From Polaromonas sp. A23 (GTDB lineage Bacteria > Pseudomonadota > Gammaproteobacteria > Burkholderiales > Burkholderiaceae_C), in NCBI RefSeq assembly GCF_002001015.1, contig NZ_MUNO01000010.1, positions 1-64,000 of the forward strand: a stretch of 64,000 bases of DNA, in the 5' to 3' direction. The translations under genes and the position numbers were made by a program. How positions within the stretch are numbered: position 1 is the stretch's first letter; each line of letters opens with the position of its first letter. Shown here in pieces: positions 1-8,669 of the stretch. The notes beneath the pieces were generated by a model that was not told the DNA's origin, did no database searches, and saw nothing but the letters and a program-made list of their open reading frames with translations.

Positions 1-9
1 AAGGCAAAT

Positions 10-369
10 TCAGACCTGCCCACCCTGCCCACCCTGCCCACTCTGCGCACCCTGCACGTCCACGCCTTCTTCCGGCTCCGCTGGGGGCTTGGCGCTGCGA
101 CGGCCCTCCTTGGCCAGAAGTTCCAGGTAAAACGAGTCGCCGCCCTCACGCGCCACGCCATCAACCAAACCCATGATGGTCGCAAAATGAACCACGGCTG
201 CGCTGTCCTCACTGACGCCGAAACGGCAATCAAAGTCCCAATAGTCCACACCTTCCGGCAAAGGCACCCGGCGCTGCCTTTTGACGTATTTGCGAATGTC
301 GTGCTTGACGGCATCCAGCACACGGTCACGGTTTTTGCCTTCAATATTCAGCTGAAATGTCTTTTTCAC
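10..369 (-). CDS. DUF6172-like conserved hypothetical protein
   Basis: A 119-residue protein with a highly charged N-terminal half (starts MKKTFQLNIEGKNRDRVLDA, then a KRQRR stretch and a YWDFDCRFG motif). This matches a small uncharacterised betaproteobacterial family that I recall as DUF6172. No catalytic motif or membrane segment is visible and the function is unknown. The last ~12 residues (GQGGQGGQ type) are encoded by a 9-bp tandem repeat at 16-57, so the C-terminus is low complexity and probably variable. The start codon is the first ATG of the conserved segment. Confidence 0.75.
   Translation of the reverse strand: MKKTFQLNIEGKNRDRVLDAVKHDIRKYVKRQRRVPLPEGVDYWDFDCRFGVSEDSAAVVHFATIMGLVDGVAREGGDSFYLELLAKEGRRSAKPPAEPEEGVDVQGAQSGQGGQGGQV
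16..57. repeat. 9-bp tandem repeat CTGCCCACC, about 4.5 units
   Basis: Units start at 16, 25, 34, 43 and 52. The first two are identical, the next two each differ by one base and the last is partial. The repeat lies in frame at the 3' end of the minus-strand DUF6172-like gene and encodes its Gly/Gln tail, so slippage changes length by whole codons. Confidence 0.85.
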
Positions 370-506
370 GGAGGCCCTTGATGTCGATCGATGACCCGGC
401 CGGAAGGTCCTGAGTCACAAGCCTTCGATTATGCGACCTGGGCAGCTTAAACTGGGCACTTGCGGTGAGGCTCCCCGGGACCACTGCCACCGTCACAAAG
501 CCCTCC

Positions 507-1766
507 ATGCCCTTTTCTTCCCTGGGTTTATCCCCTTCCCTGCTGCGTACCATCGGCCTGCGCGGCTACTCTGCACCCACCCCTGTTCAGGCGGCCACCA
601 TTCCGGCGGTGCTCCAGGGCCGCGATGTGCTGGCCTCGGCACAAACGGGATCGGGCAAAACCGCGGCCTTTGTGCTGCCCTTGCTGCAGCAACTGCAATC
701 GATACCGTACGACAAACCGCGCAAGGTGCGGGTGGTGATTCTGGTGCCCACCCGCGAGCTCGCGACGCAGATCGGCGAAGAAATCCGCAGCCTCTCGCAA
801 CACCTGCCCCAAGTGACCAAAGTGGCCGTCGTGTTTGGCGGCGTCTCCATCAATCCGCAAATGATGCACCTGCGCGGCGGAGCCGACATCGTTGTCGCCA
901 CACCCGGCCGCCTGCTGGACCTTGCCGTCCACAATGCGGTCAGGCTGACAGACGTCACCTCATTGGTGCTTGACGAAGCCGACCGTCTGCTGGACCTTGG
1001 GTTCGCCGAGGAACTCGGGCGCATCCTCGCCATGCTGCCCGCTCAGCGGCAGAACCTGTTTTTCTCTGCCACTTTTCCACCCTCCGTCCAGGCACTGGCG
1101 CAGACGCTGCTGCGCGAGCCCATCCGCATCGAGCTTGTGCCTGAACCGGAACAGGCGCCCGACATCACACAACGCGCCATTGCGGTGGACGCAGGCCGGC
1201 GTACCCAGCTTCTGCGGCATCTGATCGGGCAAAACGGCTGGCGCCGGGTGCTGGTTTTCGTGGCAACCAAACACGCGGCCGAAATGGTGGCCGACAAGCT
1301 GCGCAAGGCCAGGATTTATGCCGAGCCTTTCCATGGCGAGCTGAGCCAGGGCAAGCGCACCCAGGTTCTGGCCGACTTCAAGGCATCGCGCCTCAAGGTG
1401 GTTGTAGCGACCGACGTCGCGGCCCGGGGCATCGACATTGCGCAACTGCCGGTGGTAGTGAACTACGACCTGCCGCGCTCTGCGGTGGACTACACCCACC
1501 GCATCGGCCGCACCGGCCGCGCCGGTGAAAGCGGGCTGGGCCTGAGCTTTGTCAGCTCGGACACCCTGGCCCATTGGCGCCTGATCCAGAAACGCCAGCA
1601 GCTGGAATTACCACTGGAACAAGTCGAGGGGTTTGAGCCGCTGCAAGCGGCACAAGCAGCAACAGCTGCCGAAGAAGCCGATAGCCCGCCCTCCACCGGC
1701 GGCATCAAGGGCAAACGCCCCAGCAAAAAAGACAAACTCAGGGCTGCCGCCAGGCGCGAGCCCTGA
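507..1766 (+). CDS. rhlE: DEAD-box ATP-dependent RNA helicase, RhlE type
   Basis: ATP-driven RNA unwinding, probably in ribosome assembly or RNA turnover. The N-terminus MPFSSLGLSPSLLRTIGLRG followed by the Q motif (TPVQ) fits RhlE proteins, so I prefer the ATG at 507 over the in-frame ATG at 465. Helicase motifs appear in order: Walker A AQTGSGKT, PTREL, TPGRLLD, DEAD (LVLDEADRLLD), SAT (FFSATFP), ARGIDIA and HRIGRTGR. The C-terminal tail is basic (KGKRPSKKDKLRAAARR), as in RhlE-type helicases, and is a likely RNA-binding extension. Length is about 419 residues. A second DEAD-box helicase (DbpA) lies 4 kb downstream. Confidence 0.93.
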   Translation: MPFSSLGLSPSLLRTIGLRGYSAPTPVQAATIPAVLQGRDVLASAQTGSGKTAAFVLPLLQQLQSIPYDKPRKVRVVILVPTRELATQIGEEIRSLSQHLPQVTKVAVVFGGVSINPQMMHLRGGADIVVATPGRLLDLAVHNAVRLTDVTSLVLDEADRLLDLGFAEELGRILAMLPAQRQNLFFSATFPPSVQALAQTLLREPIRIELVPEPEQAPDITQRAIAVDAGRRTQLLRHLIGQNGWRRVLVFVATKHAAEMVADKLRKARIYAEPFHGELSQGKRTQVLADFKASRLKVVVATDVAARGIDIAQLPVVVNYDLPRSAVDYTHRIGRTGRAGESGLGLSFVSSDTLAHWRLIQKRQQLELPLEQVEGFEPLQAAQAATAAEEADSPPSTGGIKGKRPSKKDKLRAAARREP

Positions 1767-1785
1767 GCGCACCAGAAGCTAGAAA

Positions 1786-2040
1786 CTAAGGCTTGCCGCC
1801 GGATCCATTCGCCGCGCCGTTGACGCTGGTGATGGCATAACCCTTTTCGGCAATCTGCTGCTCGGGCCGGGGAATCTCGTACTGGCTGACCTGCTCGGCC
1901 TTCTCACCCATTTCAATCGCACGGGCTTCGGTTTCCCAGTCGGTATTGGTGGCCTCTTCGGGGATCACTCGTCCCGCGGGCACCGCGAGATAAGAAAATT
2001 GCTGGTTGGACTCGGCTCGACGGTAAATATCCACACGCAT
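1786..2040 (-). CDS. DUF6139-like small conserved protein
   Basis: An 84-residue protein beginning MRVDIYRRAESNQQFSYLAV. I recognise the start as typical of a small Burkholderiales family (DUF6139). It is soluble, with no signal peptide and no cysteine motifs. It is convergent with rhlE, the stops being 20 bp apart. Function is unknown. Confidence 0.7.
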   Translation of the reverse strand: MRVDIYRRAESNQQFSYLAVPAGRVIPEEATNTDWETEARAIEMGEKAEQVSQYEIPRPEQQIAEKGYAITSVNGAANGSGGKP

Positions 2041-2352
2041 GGTTTTTTCCTTTGCAGCTGACGGCTCTCCACCTTAACGCTCCCCCGTTTTCCTCTTGTA
2101 GGAGAAACCCTCTTGTTCGCGCGGCCTTGCCTTGCCCGTCGGCCGGAATGAGTTTGCACGGCGTCCATGATTCGCTCTGTTTTTCATAGCTATTGGCGCC
2201 CGTCGGATATGGAGAAACGGCCTGTTTTACCTGCAAAAATCACCCAAAAGGCCGGTAGAGGCCAAAAGCCGCAGACACGAAGGCGACGCCACGCTGGCGC
2301 GGTGCGCGCTAAGCTGGCCGCCCGTCTTCCTTCCCGATTCACCGGAGCAGTC
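2041..2352. other. Intergenic region (312 bp) with one dispersed repeat copy
   Basis: This is the divergent interval between the DUF6139-like gene and the SDR gene. A long frame runs through it in phase with the SDR gene, but its translation is basic and unlike any SDR N-terminus. Besides the repeat at about 2184-2240 I see no gene. Confidence 0.6.
2184..2240 (+). repeat. Dispersed Comamonadaceae-type intergenic repeat, copy 1
   Basis: Contains the family core ATAGCTAT followed by GGCGCCCG, then an A/T-rich tail. It is less complete than the copies at 4313 and 39008. Confidence 0.55.
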
Positions 2353-3117
2353 ATGAACGATCTTTTTTCCCTGCAGGGCCGCACGGCCCTGATCACCGGT
2401 GGCTCACGCGGCATTGGCCGCATGATCGCCGCAGGCTTTCTGGCCCAGGGCGCGCGCGTCTACATCTCGGCGCGCAAAGCCGCCGCCTGCGACCAGACGG
2501 CCCGGGAGCTTTCCAGCCTGGGGCACTGCGTTTCCCTGCCGGCCGATGTGTCCACGGCCGAGGGGGTCAAAGCCCTGGTGGAGGCTTACTGCGCTCACGA
2601 ACCGCAGCTGGACATTCTGGTCAACAATGCCGGCGCCGCCTGGGGCGCGCCGTTTGACGAGTTTCCTGAAAACGGCTGGGACAAGGTGGTGGACCTGAAT
2701 CTCAAGACGCCCTTCTTCCTGACGCAGGCCTTGGCGCCTCTCTTGCGCAAGGCGGCTGCCAAGCGGCCGGCCAAGGTCATCAACATCGCGTCCATTGACG
2801 GCATCTCTGTTAACCCGATGGAGACCTACTCGTATGCGGCGAGCAAGGCCGGCCTGATTCAGCTGACACGGCGCATGGCGCTGCGCCTGATCCAGGACAA
2901 CATCGTGGTCAGCGCCATTGCACCCGGCGCTTTTGCCTCAGACATGAACAAGGATGCGCGCGACCATGGTGACGAGGTGGCGGCACGCATTCCGGCCGGG
3001 CGCGTTGGGGAAGACGCCGACATGGCGGGCGCGGCCATCTACCTGGCGTCGCGCGCCGGCGACTACGTGGTGGGCTCCACGCTGGTGGTTGATGGCGGCG
3101 TCACCCATGCGCGCTGA
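2353..3117 (+). CDS. SDR-family oxidoreductase, RhlG-like
   Basis: Classical short-chain dehydrogenase/reductase of 254 residues using NAD(P)H. It has the cofactor motif TGGSRGIG near residue 15, NNAG, a serine in the NIASIDG stretch, and the YAASK signature (Tyr161, Lys165). The closest family I can recall is RhlG/3-ketoacyl reductase-like SDRs (MNDLFSLQGRTALITGGSRG start). The start at 2353 is preceded by GGAGCAG. The frame stays open 186 bp upstream but includes a repeat element and is not conserved protein. The substrate cannot be read from the sequence. The gene stands alone. Confidence 0.85.
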   Translation: MNDLFSLQGRTALITGGSRGIGRMIAAGFLAQGARVYISARKAAACDQTARELSSLGHCVSLPADVSTAEGVKALVEAYCAHEPQLDILVNNAGAAWGAPFDEFPENGWDKVVDLNLKTPFFLTQALAPLLRKAAAKRPAKVINIASIDGISVNPMETYSYAASKAGLIQLTRRMALRLIQDNIVVSAIAPGAFASDMNKDARDHGDEVAARIPAGRVGEDADMAGAAIYLASRAGDYVVGSTLVVDGGVTHAR

Positions 3118-3149
3118 GCAGTTAACCCGCTACAGCGATTCGCGAACTC

Positions 3150-4022
3150 TTAATCTTCGGTGCCGGAGGTCGACAGCGCATCGCTGACATGCTGCGGCAG
3201 CACCAAGTTGCCCTGGGCATCCGGCAAGGCTTCGATGCGAATCAGCGGTGCTGAGGAACTCACACCGCCAAACATGGTGGCAAACGCGGCATCCGCCGCG
3301 TCACGGCCCGTCGCAAAACGCACGAAGCCCATGGGAATGGCCGTGCCCGACGGGTCGAACATGTACCAGCGGTGGCCCACATACACCTCCACATAGGCGT
3401 GAAAGTCGGTCGGGCCCAGTGACGGATCGGCGCCATAGTCGATCCCGCTGACAAAACGCGCAGGAATGTTGACCGCGCGGCACAGCGCAATCATCAAATG
3501 GGCAAAGTCGCGGCAAACACCCGATTCGTCAATCAAGGTGTCCACCGCCGTGGTGTAACCGGTCGAGCTGTTGGAGGTGAAGGTCACGCGCTGGTTGACC
3601 CAGTCACGGATCGCCTGGACACGGCTGTAGCCCTGACGCAGGTGGCCAAACTCCTTGACCGCCAACCGATGCAGCCGGTCGGACTGGCAATAACGGCTGG
3701 GGTAAAGGTAAGCCAGCACCTGGCCGGGCAGCTGAAGCACGCCGATCTCACCCAGGTTTTCGGGCTGTTCCTGGTGATGATGGATCTCCACCGTGGCGCC
3801 GTAGCTGACCGTCAATGGCCCGGGAGCAGCCCTGAACTTCAGGTAGCGGTTGTGGCTGACCGGGTCGGTATAGAGGTCAGGCTGGAGTATCTGGCTGATA
3901 CCCAGGGTTTCACCGAGGACGTTTTGCTGGCGCGTTTGCGCGGCATGGATGTTGAAAATGAAATCACAACCAGCATCAGCCACCTGGTAATTGAGTTCAA
4001 TCGAGAAGCCGAGCCTGACCAT
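3150..4022 (-). CDS. Transglutaminase-like cysteine protease-fold protein
   Basis: About 290 residues starting MVRLGFSIELNYQV; an upstream in-frame ATG at 4061 adds 13 unconserved residues. The N-terminal ~120 residues resemble the bacterial transglutaminase N-terminal beta domain. The core carries the triad: Cys170 in ESGVCRDFAHL, His208 in DFHAYVEVYV, Asp223 in WYMFDPSG. Such proteins are predicted peptidases or amidases. There is no signal peptide, so it is probably cytoplasmic. The specific substrate is unknown. It is convergent with the SDR gene. Confidence 0.85.
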   Translation of the reverse strand: MVRLGFSIELNYQVADAGCDFIFNIHAAQTRQQNVLGETLGISQILQPDLYTDPVSHNRYLKFRAAPGPLTVSYGATVEIHHHQEQPENLGEIGVLQLPGQVLAYLYPSRYCQSDRLHRLAVKEFGHLRQGYSRVQAIRDWVNQRVTFTSNSSTGYTTAVDTLIDESGVCRDFAHLMIALCRAVNIPARFVSGIDYGADPSLGPTDFHAYVEVYVGHRWYMFDPSGTAIPMGFVRFATGRDAADAAFATMFGGVSSSAPLIRIEALPDAQGNLVLPQHVSDALSTSGTED

Positions 4023-4382
4023 ATGCGGTTTTCCTGAGGTATGTACCGCGAAGCAGCGCAACTGAAAATAAATGGCCGCCCATCCAGGAAGTCACAGGCA
4101 ATCATCGAGTCGTGCCACGCCGAAGCGGGGGTTGAACGATTGTGGACCTGAAAAACAACCCTTCTTGCAAGTCAGGCCAACCGGCCGCCATGCTTGCGCC
4201 GCCGGCGCAGGCTCGCACATGGTGCGTCTGACGCCAATGAGAGCCTGCTTCCTACAGACGGGATGCGTACTGCAAGCCTCCACCAGAGCCGAATCCGGTC
4301 TGGCGGCAATTTGCTACATTATTTATAGCTGTCAGCGCCCGTTTCATATGGGCTACAGCCCTATTTCATTAAAAAAACAAAT
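4023..4382. other. Intergenic region (360 bp) with a dispersed repeat
   Basis: Lies between the transglutaminase-like gene start and the stop of the regulator at 4383. It holds one good repeat copy (4313-4370) and an A-rich stretch (4371-4378). I see no convincing gene. Short frames here have Cys/Pro-rich, non-protein-like composition. Confidence 0.6.
4313..4370 (+). repeat. Dispersed intergenic repeat, copy 2
   Basis: GCTACATTATTTATAGCTGT is followed by CAGCGCCCG and, after a short loop, GGGCTACAGCCC. It matches the copies at 39008 and 26368 in order and spacing, and contains two short dyads (GCTA...TAGC and GGGCT...AGCCC). Confidence 0.75.
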
Positions 4383-5372
4383 CTACCCGCGGAACTCGCG
4401 CCGATACGTGGAAGGCGATGTTTTCAGCGAAGCTGCAAAGTGCTGGCGCAACGATACGGCCGTGCCAAAACCCGCGTCCACGGCTATTTGCTCGACGCTG
4501 CGGCTGGTGGACTCCAGCTGCCGCTGTGCAAGCGCCAGGCGCTGGTTGAGCAACCACTGGCCCACCGTGGTCCCGGTGACCTGCCTGAAATGACGCGTGA
4601 AGGTGCGCCGCGAAAGCAGCGCGCGGCGTGCCAGGTCATCCAGGTTGTGTGGCTGGTTCAAATTTTTCTGCACCCAGGCCAACACGCCAGCCAGCCGATG
4701 ATCGGCGCCTGAAGCAGGCAGCGGCTGCTCTACATACTGCGCCTGCCCACCCTGCCGGTGCGGCGCCACCACCATGCGCCGCGCCATGTGGTTGGCCACC
4801 TCGGCGCCGTGATCGGTGCGCAGCAGGTGCAGGCAACAGTCGATGCCTGCGGCAGTTCCGGCCGATGTCAGCACATCACCATCGTCCACATAAAGCACGT
4901 CGGGCCGCAGTTCCACCTGCGGGTAACGCTGCGCAAAAGCGGGAACCACCGCCCAGTGCGTGGTGGCGGGCCGGCCATCAAGCAACCCGGCCTCGGCCAG
5001 CACAAAGGCGCCCACACACAAACCCACGATGCGCGCGCCGCGCTTGTGAGCTGCGCGCAGCGCCTTCAACAAGGCTTCGGGCGGCGCCCGGTAGTTCTTT
5101 TCATTCGGGCTGTGCCATGAGGGAACGATGACGATGTCAGCCCGCGCCATGGCCGAGAGCTTGTGCACCACATCAACGGAAAAGCCGGCCGGTGTGCGCA
5201 ATGGCCCGGGCTCGGCCGCGCACACCAGCAGCTTGAAGTGAGGCATGTGCGGGCCACCCATCTCCTGCCCAAACACCAGACAGGGCACCGAGAGATGAAA
5301 CGGACTGATGCCGTCGAAAGCAACAACTGCCACGGTTTGCACCGAGCCGGTTTTGTGGGAAGAAGCGCGCAT
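4383..5372 (-). CDS. GlxA/FtrA-type AraC-family transcriptional regulator
   Basis: A 329-residue regulator. The N-terminal ~200 residues form a DJ-1/PfpI-like (class I amidotransferase-like) sensor domain with the elbow GLCVGAFVLAEAGLLDG. The C-terminal ~100 residues are an AraC helix-turn-helix pair (DDLARRALLSRRTFTRHF and VEQIAVDAGFG). Proteins of this architecture usually control nearby amidase or hydrolase genes. Here it is divergent from a cysteine hydrolase, with starts 100 bp apart, so it probably regulates that gene and itself. The ligand is unknown. Confidence 0.87.
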   Translation of the reverse strand: MRASSHKTGSVQTVAVVAFDGISPFHLSVPCLVFGQEMGGPHMPHFKLLVCAAEPGPLRTPAGFSVDVVHKLSAMARADIVIVPSWHSPNEKNYRAPPEALLKALRAAHKRGARIVGLCVGAFVLAEAGLLDGRPATTHWAVVPAFAQRYPQVELRPDVLYVDDGDVLTSAGTAAGIDCCLHLLRTDHGAEVANHMARRMVVAPHRQGGQAQYVEQPLPASGADHRLAGVLAWVQKNLNQPHNLDDLARRALLSRRTFTRHFRQVTGTTVGQWLLNQRLALAQRQLESTSRSVEQIAVDAGFGTAVSLRQHFAASLKTSPSTYRREFRG

Positions 5373-5472
5373 GGCCCGATTCTATCGATTTATGGCTATT
5401 GGGCCACTTTCGCCAAAACGCCTCGAAGCGAACAATCCATCTCATCAACCACTTGCTTCAAGGAGAGCTTTC

Positions 5473-6102
5473 ATGACCACCACCACCCCACGCCGCGCCC
5501 TCGTTGTGATCGACGTCCAAAACGAGTACTTCACCGGCAATCTGCGCATCGAGCATCCACCGGTGCAGCAGTCCCTGCCCAATATCGGCCGTGCCATGGA
5601 TGCCGCCCGCGCAGCCGGCATTCCGGTGGTGGTGGTGCAACACAGCGAAGCAGCCAGCGCACCGCTGTTCGCCAAGGGCTCCGCCACTTGGGAACTCAAC
5701 GAGATCGTGGCCAGCCGCCCGCGCGACCACTACATCGAAAAGGCCTGGCCCAGCGTCTTCACCGAAACCGATTTTGCGGACTGGCTGAAAGAAAAGCAGG
5801 TCGACACATTGACGGTGGCCGGCTACATGACGCACAACTGCGATGCCTCGACGATTTTTGAAGCCATGCACCGAGGCCTGCAGGTGGAATTCTTGCAGGA
5901 CGCCACCGGCGCACTGCCCTATGCCAACACGGCAGGCAGCGCGACGGCAGAAGAGATACACAGGGTGTTCAGCGTGGTGTTCCACACCGGGTTTGCGGCC
6001 GTCGCATCCACCGATGATTGGATCAACACCGTGCAGGCAGGCGGTGCACTGAAGAAAGGCAGCATCCTGGCATCAAACCAGGCAGCGCTTGCCTTGAAGT
6101 GA
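5473..6102 (+). CDS. Isochorismatase-family cysteine hydrolase
   Basis: 209 residues from the ATG at 5473, which has a good ribosome binding site (AAGGAGA) about 8 bases upstream. An in-frame ATG at 5308 is rejected because it overlaps the divergent regulator. The predicted triad is intact: Asp14 (VVIDVQN), Lys90 (IEKAWPSVF), Cys123 (MTHNCDAS). The cis-peptide region VAGYMTHNC is typical. Such enzymes hydrolyse amides such as nicotinamide, ureido compounds or N-carbamoyl substrates; the substrate here is unresolved. It is the likely target of the divergent GlxA-like regulator. Confidence 0.87.
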   Translation: MTTTTPRRALVVIDVQNEYFTGNLRIEHPPVQQSLPNIGRAMDAARAAGIPVVVVQHSEAASAPLFAKGSATWELNEIVASRPRDHYIEKAWPSVFTETDFADWLKEKQVDTLTVAGYMTHNCDASTIFEAMHRGLQVEFLQDATGALPYANTAGSATAEEIHRVFSVVFHTGFAAVASTDDWINTVQAGGALKKGSILASNQAALALK

Positions 6103-6132
6103 CTGTCAGGGCGATTTCAAAAGCTACAGCTC

Positions 6133-7572
6133 TCAGGCCTCGTCCATGAAGCGCACCTTGACGCTTTTGCCCTTGACGCCGCCATTGGCCAGCTTTTGCT
6201 GTGCCTGGCTGGCAATGGCGCGGTCCACCGCCACGTAGGTTGAAAATTCGTTGACGTTGATCTTGCCGACCTGCTCGCGCGTGAACGGCGGCAGCTTGCC
6301 GGCATCGCCGGTCAATGCGCCCAGCACGTCGCCGGCGCGGATTTTCTCCTTGCGCCCGCCCACGATTTGCAGCGTCACCATGGGCGGCAGCAGCGGTTCG
6401 TTGCTGGCCGGCGTCAACTCGGTCAGCTTGTGCCATTCGGACTCGGCTTTCTGCAGCACCTCGATTTTCCCCACGTAACCCATCTCGTCCATGCTCGCCA
6501 GGCTGATGGCCCAGCCCTCCTCGTCGGCACGCCCGGTGCGGCCGATCCGGTGGATGTGCACCTCGGCGTCCGGCGTCACGTCAACGTTGATGACCATTTC
6601 GAGTTGCGCGATGTCCAGGCCGCGCGCGGCCACGTCGGTGGCCACCAGCACCGAGCAGCTGCGGTTGGAAAACTGCACCAGCACCTGGTCACGCTCGCGC
6701 TGTTCGAGCTCGCCGAACAGGGCCAGCGCACTGAACCCTTGCTCTTTCAGATAAGCGACCAGCGCACGGCACTGCGACTTGGTATTGCAAAACGCCAGCG
6801 TGCTAGCCGGCCGGAAATGGCGCAGCACTTGCGCCACGGCGCCCAGGCGGGCTTCGTCATGGTCGCTGTCAGGAACCTGGTACCAGCGTTGCTGGATCTT
6901 GGTTTTTTCATGCTGCGCCTGCACCGTGATGGTTTGCGGCGTCTTCATGAACTGCTGGCTGATTTTTGCAATGCCTTCCGGGTAGGTGGCCGAGAACAGC
7001 AGGGTCTGCCGCTCTTTGGGGCATTGTTTGGCGACGGTGACGATGTCTTCGAAGAAACCCATGTCCAGCATCCGGTCGGCTTCGTCGAGCACCAGGGTGT
7101 TCATGGCTTCCAGCGTCAGGTTGCCGCGTGCCAGGTGGTCCATGATGCGGCCCGGTGTGCCGACCACAATGTGCGCGCCGTTCTCCAGGCTGGCGGTCTG
7201 GTTGCGCAATGGCACGCCACCGCACAGCACCACGACTTTCACATTTTCTTCCGCACGCGCCAGGCGACGAATTTCGGTGGCCACTTGGTCCGCCAGTTCG
7301 CGGGTCGGGCACAGCACCAGGGTCTGCACGGCAAAGCGCCGCGCATTGAGGTTAGCCAGCAAGGCCAGCGCAAACGCCGCGGTTTTTCCGCTGCCGGTTT
7401 TGGCCTGGGCAATCAGGTCTTTGCCGGCCAGCGCCAGCGGGAGGCTGGCCGCCTGGATCGGCGTCATCGCGAGGTAGCCCAGCGTTTTGAGGTTGGCCTG
7501 CATGGCAGGGTTCAGCGGCAAAGTGCTGAAGTCAGCGCTTGCTGCGCTGGAAGGCTTGGGGGAAGAGGTCAT
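6133..7572 (-). CDS. dbpA: ATP-dependent RNA helicase DbpA
   Basis: A 479-residue DEAD-box helicase with start MTSSPKPSSAASADFSTLPL; the upstream in-frame ATG at 7635 adds an unconserved 21 residues. Motifs: TPIQAASLP (Q motif), AKTGSGKT, PTRELA, TPGRIMD, VLDEADRMLDMGF, SATYP, HRIGRTGR. The C-terminal ~75 residues (MVTLQIVGGRKEKIRAGDVL ... VKGKSVKVRFMDEA) are the DbpA RNA-binding domain, which in E. coli recognises hairpin 92 of 23S rRNA. This supports a role in 50S subunit assembly. Confidence 0.93.
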   Translation of the reverse strand: MTSSPKPSSAASADFSTLPLNPAMQANLKTLGYLAMTPIQAASLPLALAGKDLIAQAKTGSGKTAAFALALLANLNARRFAVQTLVLCPTRELADQVATEIRRLARAEENVKVVVLCGGVPLRNQTASLENGAHIVVGTPGRIMDHLARGNLTLEAMNTLVLDEADRMLDMGFFEDIVTVAKQCPKERQTLLFSATYPEGIAKISQQFMKTPQTITVQAQHEKTKIQQRWYQVPDSDHDEARLGAVAQVLRHFRPASTLAFCNTKSQCRALVAYLKEQGFSALALFGELEQRERDQVLVQFSNRSCSVLVATDVAARGLDIAQLEMVINVDVTPDAEVHIHRIGRTGRADEEGWAISLASMDEMGYVGKIEVLQKAESEWHKLTELTPASNEPLLPPMVTLQIVGGRKEKIRAGDVLGALTGDAGKLPPFTREQVGKINVNEFSTYVAVDRAIASQAQQKLANGGVKGKSVKVRFMDEA

Positions 7573-7684
7573 GCACCGATTATCGACGTTGCACTTTTTG
7601 GAGCCCGCTGGACGAGGCGGTACCCCTTCGTTCATGAGGTGCTGCCGGGAGCTCCTTCACTTGATTTGCATGACAAACCAGCAG

Positions 7685-7730
7685 TTACCCCTTAACCCAC
7701 GGGCGCAAGCAGCTATGTTATTAATAGCAA
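7685..7730 (-). repeat. Dispersed intergenic repeat, inverted copy
   Basis: Read on the minus strand: GCTATTAATAACATAGCTGC, then TTGCGCCCGTGGG and a GGGGTAAC tail. It has the same order as the plus-strand copies and lies between dbpA and the flavoprotein gene at 7740. Confidence 0.65.
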
Positions 7731-7739
7731 AATCAATTG

Positions 7740-8669
7740 CTACAGATACGGCGATAACTCGGCCTTGCCCCAGCGCAGAGGCAAAGACGCCTTCACCCGT
7801 TTCATGGACAGCGGTCTGAACCGAAGCAGGCGCTGCGCCCCCTCAAACGCCGCCAGGTCCGGGCCGTCCCAGACGATCTCTGCCGACACAGCAAGATAAA
7901 GCAGGTCACCATTCTCGAAGTCAATCAACAGCAAGCCGGCACGCGGATGGACCGCAATGTTGCCCAGGGTGTTGAAAAAGAAGTTACCGGCATAGTCCGG
8001 CATGGTGAGGACGCCGTCTTCGCTCACCCGCACAAAGCCGGGCCTGCCGCCGCGGTGCGACACATCCACACCACCGGCACGCCCGGCCTCCGCGGAATCT
8101 CCCGCGTAGGCGGTGGCAATAAACAGCGTGTCGGCCATGGCAATCATGCGGCGTGCCGCGTCGTCCAGTTCCCTGGCTTCATGCACTGCCGGCGCTGCGA
8201 CGGATGCGCCTGCCTGCACATACACCGGCTCACGCGCCTGGATGTATTTGGGGCAATTGCCAAAACTCTGGCTGAGTTCCACGGTGAACCCCGACGTTCC
8301 CACATCGCGCACTACACCGTTCATCCGGTTGCGGCGCCGGGTATGCGGCTCAATACCCAGCAGGCCTATGGCCGCACCATCGACCAGCGTGTGTATCAGC
8401 GGGTCGCCTTGCAGAGGCTGGGCCGCAACCTGCAAATGCCACGGATCGGGAGAACGGATAAAACCAGGCGGCTGCGCCAGCACCGAGGCCCAGGGCTGAC
8501 CATCGGCATCGACGGTGCCTGCAATCAGAAAAGGCAGTTGCTCAAAAAAAGCGCGATGCTGTTCGGGCATAAAGTCGCGTATCACGCGCGGGCCGAGCTG
8601 CTCCATCCGGCTTTCCACACCCACCCGCGCCTGCACTGCGCGTTCGCCGGCATGAAACGCAGGGCTCAT
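7740..8669 (-). CDS. Pyridoxamine 5'-phosphate oxidase-family flavoprotein
   Basis: A 309-residue FMN-binding split-barrel protein. The stretch FLIAGTVDADGQPWASVLAQ resembles PNPOx-family barrel starts, and GRPGFVRVSEDGVLTMPDYAGNFFFNTLGNI is typical of the two-barrel members often fused or adjacent to oxidoreductases. It shares the ATGA overlap with the upstream glutathione transferase gene (starts on the last bases of that gene), so the pair is translationally coupled. The substrate is unknown; a redox or detoxification role with the GST is inference. Confidence 0.8.
   Translation of the reverse strand: MSPAFHAGERAVQARVGVESRMEQLGPRVIRDFMPEQHRAFFEQLPFLIAGTVDADGQPWASVLAQPPGFIRSPDPWHLQVAAQPLQGDPLIHTLVDGAAIGLLGIEPHTRRRNRMNGVVRDVGTSGFTVELSQSFGNCPKYIQAREPVYVQAGASVAAPAVHEARELDDAARRMIAMADTLFIATAYAGDSAEAGRAGGVDVSHRGGRPGFVRVSEDGVLTMPDYAGNFFFNTLGNIAVHPRAGLLLIDFENGDLLYLAVSAEIVWDGPDLAAFEGAQRLLRFRPLSMKRVKASLPLRWGKAELSPYL

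Noticed and set aside
16..57. Tandem repeats considered as a CRISPR-like array
   Set aside because: Units are 9 bp and contiguous without spacers; no cas genes in the window.
5381..5410. Possible further copy of the dispersed repeat
   Set aside because: Only CTATCGATTTATGGCTATTG resembles the family; the GCGCCC half is missing.
6367..7695. 442-residue open frame antisense to dbpA
   Set aside because: Shadow of a GC-rich gene on the other strand; no recognisable domain.
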